Shown here in pieces: positions 60,750-64,000 of a stretch of 64,000 nucleotides of DNA. A model generated the notes under the pieces. It worked only from the letters and a program-made list of their open reading frames with translations. It was not told the origin of the DNA and did no database searches. The position numbers were made by a program, and so were the translations under genes. Source of the DNA: Acidaminobacter sp. (lineage in GTDB: Bacteria > Bacillota > Clostridia > Peptostreptococcales > Acidaminobacteraceae); NCBI RefSeq assembly GCF_030247605.1, contig NZ_JAOTSB010000006.1, positions 62,001-126,000 of the forward strand. Direction: 5' to 3'. The first letter of the stretch is position 1, and the number at the start of each line of letters is the position of its first letter.

Positions 60750-62135
60750 ATGTCTAACCTTTGGGGTGGACGGTTCTCAAAGCAGATGGAGCACTTTACC
60801 GCGGATTATAACGAATCCATCAGCTTCGATCACAAACTTTACCAATACAGTATTATGGGAAGTAAAGCTCACGTCAGGATGCTGGCGGAGCAAGGCATAG
60901 TGAGCCATGACATTTGCGAGGAAATTCTTCGGGGTCTGGCTGTTGTTGAGAATAAATTGGACCGAAATGAGGTTGAATTCAGTTTTCTTGATGAGGACAT
61001 CATGATGATCATCGAGAAGGAGCTCATAAAAGAGATCGGTGAAGCCGGAAAGTATCTGCATACTGCCCGAAGCCGAAATGATCAGAATGCCGTGGACGAA
61101 ACGCTGTTTTTGCGGGATGCGGTGAAGAAGACTATTGGCCATCTTAAAGATTTGCTGGAAGTCATTACCATCAAAGCTGAGGAAGAGGCTCATAAGATTA
61201 TGCCTGGCTTTACGCATTTGCAGCATGCTCAGCCCATTACGGCGGGATTTTACTACATGGCCCATTTTCAAGGTCTGAAGCGGGACGTGGAGAGATTTCA
61301 GGAATCCTTGAGACGACTGGATGTCAATCCTCTCGGTGCTTGCGCTATGGCGGGGACGACGCTTCCGACGGATCGCATGATCACTTCCAGGCTGCTGGGG
61401 TTTGCGGCAACCTCAGAAAACGCGATGGATACTGTCGCGAACCGGGATGGCATAGCTGAATACCTTTTCAACGCAGCGCTATGTATGACCCATTTAAGCG
61501 GATTTGCAGAGGAGATCATTGTCTTCAACTCTCAAGAATTCAATTTTATTACCATTGACGACAGCTTCTGTACAGGCAGCAGCATCATGCCTCAGAAGAA
61601 GAATCCGGATATTGCGGAACTCGTCAGAGGCAAGGCCGGCAGGGCGATTGGAAACCTGGTCACGCTGTTGACGGTGCTCAAGGGTACTTTTCTGACGCTG
61701 AACAAGGATTATCAGGAGGATAAGGAAGCGCTCTTCGACAGCATCCACACGCTGGATCGGACGCTGTTTATCTTTGCCAGAATGCTGGAGCATATGACAT
61801 TCAACGAGGACGTGCTGAGAGCGCAGCTGAAAAAAGGTTTTATTGAAGCGACTGATCTCGCAGAATTTCTGGTCCTTCAGCAAATCCCATTCAGGGAGGC
61901 CCATGAGATCGTCGGCAGGCTGGTCAAATATTGCGAAAGCAGAGGGATGACATTTGAGGAGGTTGGGAAAGCTGATTTGATTCAAGTTGGTTTTCCTGTC
62001 GAGCTTGAAAATTTGTCCCAGTTCAGTGTTGAAAACTGTATCGCCAACAGAAATAGTTTTGGAGGTACGTCTTTTACGGAGGTCGAGAGGCAGATTGTGA
62101 ATGCGAAAATGTTCACAGCCGGGATTGCGACCTGA
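60750..62135 (+). CDS. argH: Argininosuccinate lyase (fumarase/aspartase superfamily)
   Basis: A 461-residue lyase of normal ArgH length. Signature GSSIMPQKKNPD with the catalytic Ser loop near residue 280, TARSRNDQ near 110 and MPGFTHLQHAQP near 160 are intact. GACAMAGTTLPTDR differs slightly from the usual G-G/A-ALAGTT-PIDR. It cleaves argininosuccinate, or a related N-succinyl-amidine, to fumarate and an amidino compound. No argG accompanies it; its place at the end of a catabolic operon suggests degradative rather than arginine-biosynthetic use. AGGAGGCG precedes the ATG. Confidence 0.88.
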   Translation: MSNLWGGRFSKQMEHFTADYNESISFDHKLYQYSIMGSKAHVRMLAEQGIVSHDICEEILRGLAVVENKLDRNEVEFSFLDEDIMMIIEKELIKEIGEAGKYLHTARSRNDQNAVDETLFLRDAVKKTIGHLKDLLEVITIKAEEEAHKIMPGFTHLQHAQPITAGFYYMAHFQGLKRDVERFQESLRRLDVNPLGACAMAGTTLPTDRMITSRLLGFAATSENAMDTVANRDGIAEYLFNAALCMTHLSGFAEEIIVFNSQEFNFITIDDSFCTGSSIMPQKKNPDIAELVRGKAGRAIGNLVTLLTVLKGTFLTLNKDYQEDKEALFDSIHTLDRTLFIFARMLEHMTFNEDVLRAQLKKGFIEATDLAEFLVLQQIPFREAHEIVGRLVKYCESRGMTFEEVGKADLIQVGFPVELENLSQFSVENCIANRNSFGGTSFTEVERQIVNAKMFTAGIAT

Positions 62136-62158
62136 CACTAATTTGTTCCCCTTTTGGC

Positions 62159-62219
62159 CATTGTCAATTTGTGTTAAGCCCTTTTGATTTTGGGTTTAGT
62201 CAGTTGACAATGGTCTTTT
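62159..62219 (+). terminator. Terminator-like structure ending the operon
   Basis: CCATTGTCAA (62159-62168) and TTGACAATGG (62203-62212) enclose an inner AAGCCC/GGGTTT stem; TCTTTTATTT follows. Confidence 0.7.
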
Positions 62220-62321
62220 ATTTGACAAAAATAAGACCGGAAGGGTACTTCCAAAACCAAGTGGGTATCAATAATTGTAAAATGAGAACCAATTTCAAAA
62301 ACCTATAAGTGAGGTAGGAGA

Positions 62322-62672
62322 ATGAACAAAAATCGTTTCTATACAATGACCTTTGCAAGCGTCTATCCAATGTACATTGCTAAAGCGGAGAAAAAAGGGC
62401 GCACCAAAGCGGAGGTGGATGAAATTATCTGCTGGCTGACAGGGTACAGCCTGGAGGATTTGGAAGCCCAAATTGAACAAAAAAATGATTTTGAGACCTT
62501 TTTTACGCAGGCGCCAAAGATGAATCCTTCCCGGGATTTGATCAAAGGTGTGATTTGCGGCGTTCGGGTGGAGGAGATAGAGGATCCCATTGTACGCGAA
62601 ACACGTTACCTGGATAAACTGATTGATGAGCTGGCAAAGGGAAAGGTCATGGATAAGATTTTGAGGAAGTAA
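62322..62672 (+). CDS. DUF2200-family protein
   Basis: A 116-residue protein clearly of the DUF2200 family: [44 protein letters not shown] and a C-terminal [22 protein letters not shown] are the conserved blocks. No biochemical role is known to me. GAGGTAGGAG precedes the ATG. It lies after the operon terminator and is probably transcribed separately. Confidence 0.85.
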   Translation: MNKNRFYTMTFASVYPMYIAKAEKKGRTKAEVDEIICWLTGYSLEDLEAQIEQKNDFETFFTQAPKMNPSRDLIKGVICGVRVEEIEDPIVRETRYLDKLIDELAKGKVMDKILRK

Positions 62673-62741
62673 GGTTGATGGTCAGGTGACCATCGGCAAA
62701 AGTCTTCAAGAGGTACTTCGGAAGTGAATGGAGTGATCCGG

Positions 62742-63323
62742 ATGAAACTGAAGAAAAAAAAGAAGAAGCTCACTGAAAATTATTACAGAGACAAGGAGAC
62801 GGACGCTTATATCATTCCGATCTGGCTGGACAGTTATGATGATGTTTTTGACGACTGGGACCCGTCCCCGTTTAAAATGCGGGACATTGAAGACGAGTTT
62901 CTGGACTTTTTGTGGGATTCGGTTGAAGACATACCGAAACGCGATGAAATCATTTTTGAGTTTTTCATTCCGACATCCCTTAAGAATGCTCAAAAAGAGC
63001 AGATTTTAGTCAGTGCACTGAAGCACCATTTTGACTATATGGAGATACGAAATGAGAAAAAGCTTCAGAAGGAACGGCTTGAAGCCATGAAATACTTTGC
63101 CCTTGGTATTTTTTTCTTCATCATTGCTTATATGGGGCCTTTTAAGGCGGACACGCTGGCAGTCCGGATCATGGAGGACGGTTTGTTTGTAGGGGGATGG
63201 GTTTTCATGTGGGAGACCTTTTCGAACTTATTCATAGAGTCCAGGGAATTTAATGAGGAGCGGCATATCATCAGGCGGTTCATGAAGGCAAAGGTCAGGT
63301 TTGTGGAGAAGGGGGCCCGCTGA
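62742..63323 (+). CDS. Hypothetical membrane protein
   Basis: A 193-residue protein of unrecognised family. A Lys-rich N-terminus (MKLKKKKKKL) is followed by an acidic, cytoplasmic domain (about 10-105, rich in Asp/Glu/Trp), two hydrophobic segments (about 118-138 and 148-165) and a basic C-terminus with RRFMKAKVRF. GGAG with good spacing precedes ATG 62742; GTG 62724 is less supported. A terminator follows. Confidence 0.65.
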   Translation: MKLKKKKKKLTENYYRDKETDAYIIPIWLDSYDDVFDDWDPSPFKMRDIEDEFLDFLWDSVEDIPKRDEIIFEFFIPTSLKNAQKEQILVSALKHHFDYMEIRNEKKLQKERLEAMKYFALGIFFFIIAYMGPFKADTLAVRIMEDGLFVGGWVFMWETFSNLFIESREFNEERHIIRRFMKAKVRFVEKGAR

Positions 63324-63350
63324 CCTAGCAGCCTGTTTAGGGGTGACATT

Positions 63351-63384
63351 AAACTGAGTCCGGATTTGTGGATTCAGTTTTTTT
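63351..63384 (+). terminator. Intrinsic terminator after the hypothetical membrane gene
   Basis: AAACTGAGTCC pairs with GGATTCAGTTT (one wobble), followed by TTTT. Confidence 0.85.
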
Positions 63385-63696
63385 GGCGTGAGGCGGAAGG
63401 GGGAATGATGAGCAGGGTGATCGCGCATTAGTATCGCAAGATGCGTTCTTTTCGGTATTTGAATTGTAAAAATAAATTTACAATCAACATAACCATTTTT
63501 ACGAAGTGGCAGAATTTCATAAGTTCATCCAATGAGCCACAATGTGAGATGAAAGGAAATCAATCACAATAATGATTTGTGCGTGCGCCTCAAACTCTGC
63601 CACACCTGCAAATTCAGAGTGCTTGGCTGGTGCGGGCCAATAAGTGGCTGACTTGGTCTTTCGCGAAACTTTGCCGTAAGAGGAATAGTTTTATAT
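63385..63696. other. Long intergenic region upstream of the sigma-54 promoter
   Basis: No gene is visible. It contains ATTGTAAA-N6-TTTACAAT at about 63463-63484, a symmetric site or small hairpin, and TTGGC-N8-GCCAA at about 63625-63643, a possible binding site for the sigma-54 activator ~55-70 bp before the -24 box. Both roles are inferred from symmetry only. Confidence 0.4.
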
Positions 63697-63712
63697 TGGC
63701 ATCGATATTGCA
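63697..63712 (+). promoter_or_regulatory. Sigma-54 (-24/-12) promoter of the M20 amidohydrolase
   Basis: TGGCATCGATATTGCA matches TGGCAYRNNNNTTGCW except for C at the R position; GG and GC are correctly spaced. It is 77 bp before the start codon. Confidence 0.75.
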
Positions 63713-63788
63713 TTAGTAAGCATCAAATTAATGCACACAAACTATTCCGGTCAAAAGACTATTTGCGAAAATAAAGGGGTTGGACATT

Positions 63789-64000
63789 TTGGAACAACAG
63801 AACCTGGCGCTGGTGATAGGGCTGCGCCGCGAGCTTCATCAGCACCCTGAGCTTTCCAATCATGAAACGTGGACAAAGCAGCACCTGATCGATTTTCTCA
63901 AAGCCAATACAAAACTGGAGATCATTGACCGCGGCCGATGGTTTTATGCCGTGTATCGTGCAGGTGAGCACAAAAAGAACATAGCATTCCGCGCGGACTT
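63789..64000 (+). CDS. M20-family amidohydrolase (partial)
   Basis: The first 70 codons of an M20D-type metallo-amidohydrolase, cut by the right edge. The N-terminus LRRELHQHPELSNHET is the family's opening helix, and NIAFRAD(F) near the end leads into the metal-ligand region (usually RADMDALP). Enzymes of this type hydrolyse N-acyl amino acids, amino acid conjugates or dipeptides. Start is TTG 63789 with AGGGG nine bases upstream. Its own sigma-54 promoter links it to the island's operon. Confidence 0.85.
   Translation, partial: MEQQNLALVIGLRRELHQHPELSNHETWTKQHLIDFLKANTKLEIIDRGRWFYAVYRAGEHKKNIAFRAD

Noticed and set aside
63428..63440. TTAGTATCGC resembling the stem of the 165-bp repeat core
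   Set aside because: Only about ten bases match; neither the complementary half nor the arms are present, so chance is sufficient.

Overview
The window looks like a chromosomal segment of a strictly anaerobic, amino-acid-fermenting member of the Clostridia (Bacillota). The evidence is an Rnf ferredoxin:NAD+ oxidoreductase, a five-domain pyruvate:ferredoxin oxidoreductase, a crotonase/3-hydroxybutyryl-CoA dehydrogenase pair, a Bacillus/Clostridium-type murC-purR-spoVG-glmU-prs-pth-mfd block, A/G-rich Shine-Dalgarno sequences before nearly every gene, frequent TTG/GTG starts and sigma-A-like promoters, many with an extended TGN-TATAAT -10. G+C is moderate, near 50% by eye. I cannot name the genus.

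Layout. 1-2450 (minus): rnfD-rnfG-rnfE-rnfA, cut by the left edge, with no rnfC in front of rnfD. 2600-12785: a methyltransferase, PFOR behind a strong promoter flanked by GTATAC palindromes, two HAD hydrolases, an AHSA1-like protein, a DJ-1/PfpI-like protein without its nucleophile, an NhaC antiporter and truA. 13032-25590: MATE exporter, beta-CASP RNA hydrolase, nitroreductase, two envelope proteins (L,D-transpeptidase, glycoside-hydrolase-like lipoprotein), pyrE, trmB, cardiolipin synthase, lspA and an aminotransferase. 25917-29229: a small membrane protein, crt, hbd and an LCP cell-wall ligase. 29353-46627: the conserved block murC | purR, spoVG, glmU, prs, pth, mfd, prsA-like, yabM, yabN/mazG, hup, yabO/rqcP, divIC, S1 protein, ppx, tRNA-Met, tRNA-Thr. 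The sporulation genes normally embedded here (spoVT, yabP, yabQ, spoIIE) are missing.

46870-64000 is a probable catabolic island. A sigma-54 enhancer-binding protein is followed by a convergent ornithine-cyclodeaminase-like/aminotransferase pair. Divergent from that pair is a nine-gene run (AlaDH/PNT-like dehydrogenase, arginine-deiminase-fold amidinohydrolase, complete Opp-type ABC importer, second AlaDH/PNT-like dehydrogenase, argininosuccinate-lyase-like protein). A consensus sigma-54 promoter precedes this run, and a second sigma-54 site precedes an M20 amidohydrolase cut by the right edge. I infer uptake and catabolism of an arginine/ornithine-derived peptide, opine or N-succinyl conjugate. 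The substrate is unknown.

The most striking non-coding signal is a 165-bp, almost wholly self-complementary element in three copies of identical length (12782-12946, 27953-28117 reversed, 31982-32146). Its arms show compensatory changes. One copy supplies the truA stop codon, one abuts the LCP promoter, and one lies between a sigma-H-type promoter and spoVG, so it would be transcribed as the spoVG leader. Two further near-perfect or perfect palindromes of 55 and 52 bp lie at 14604 and 29294.
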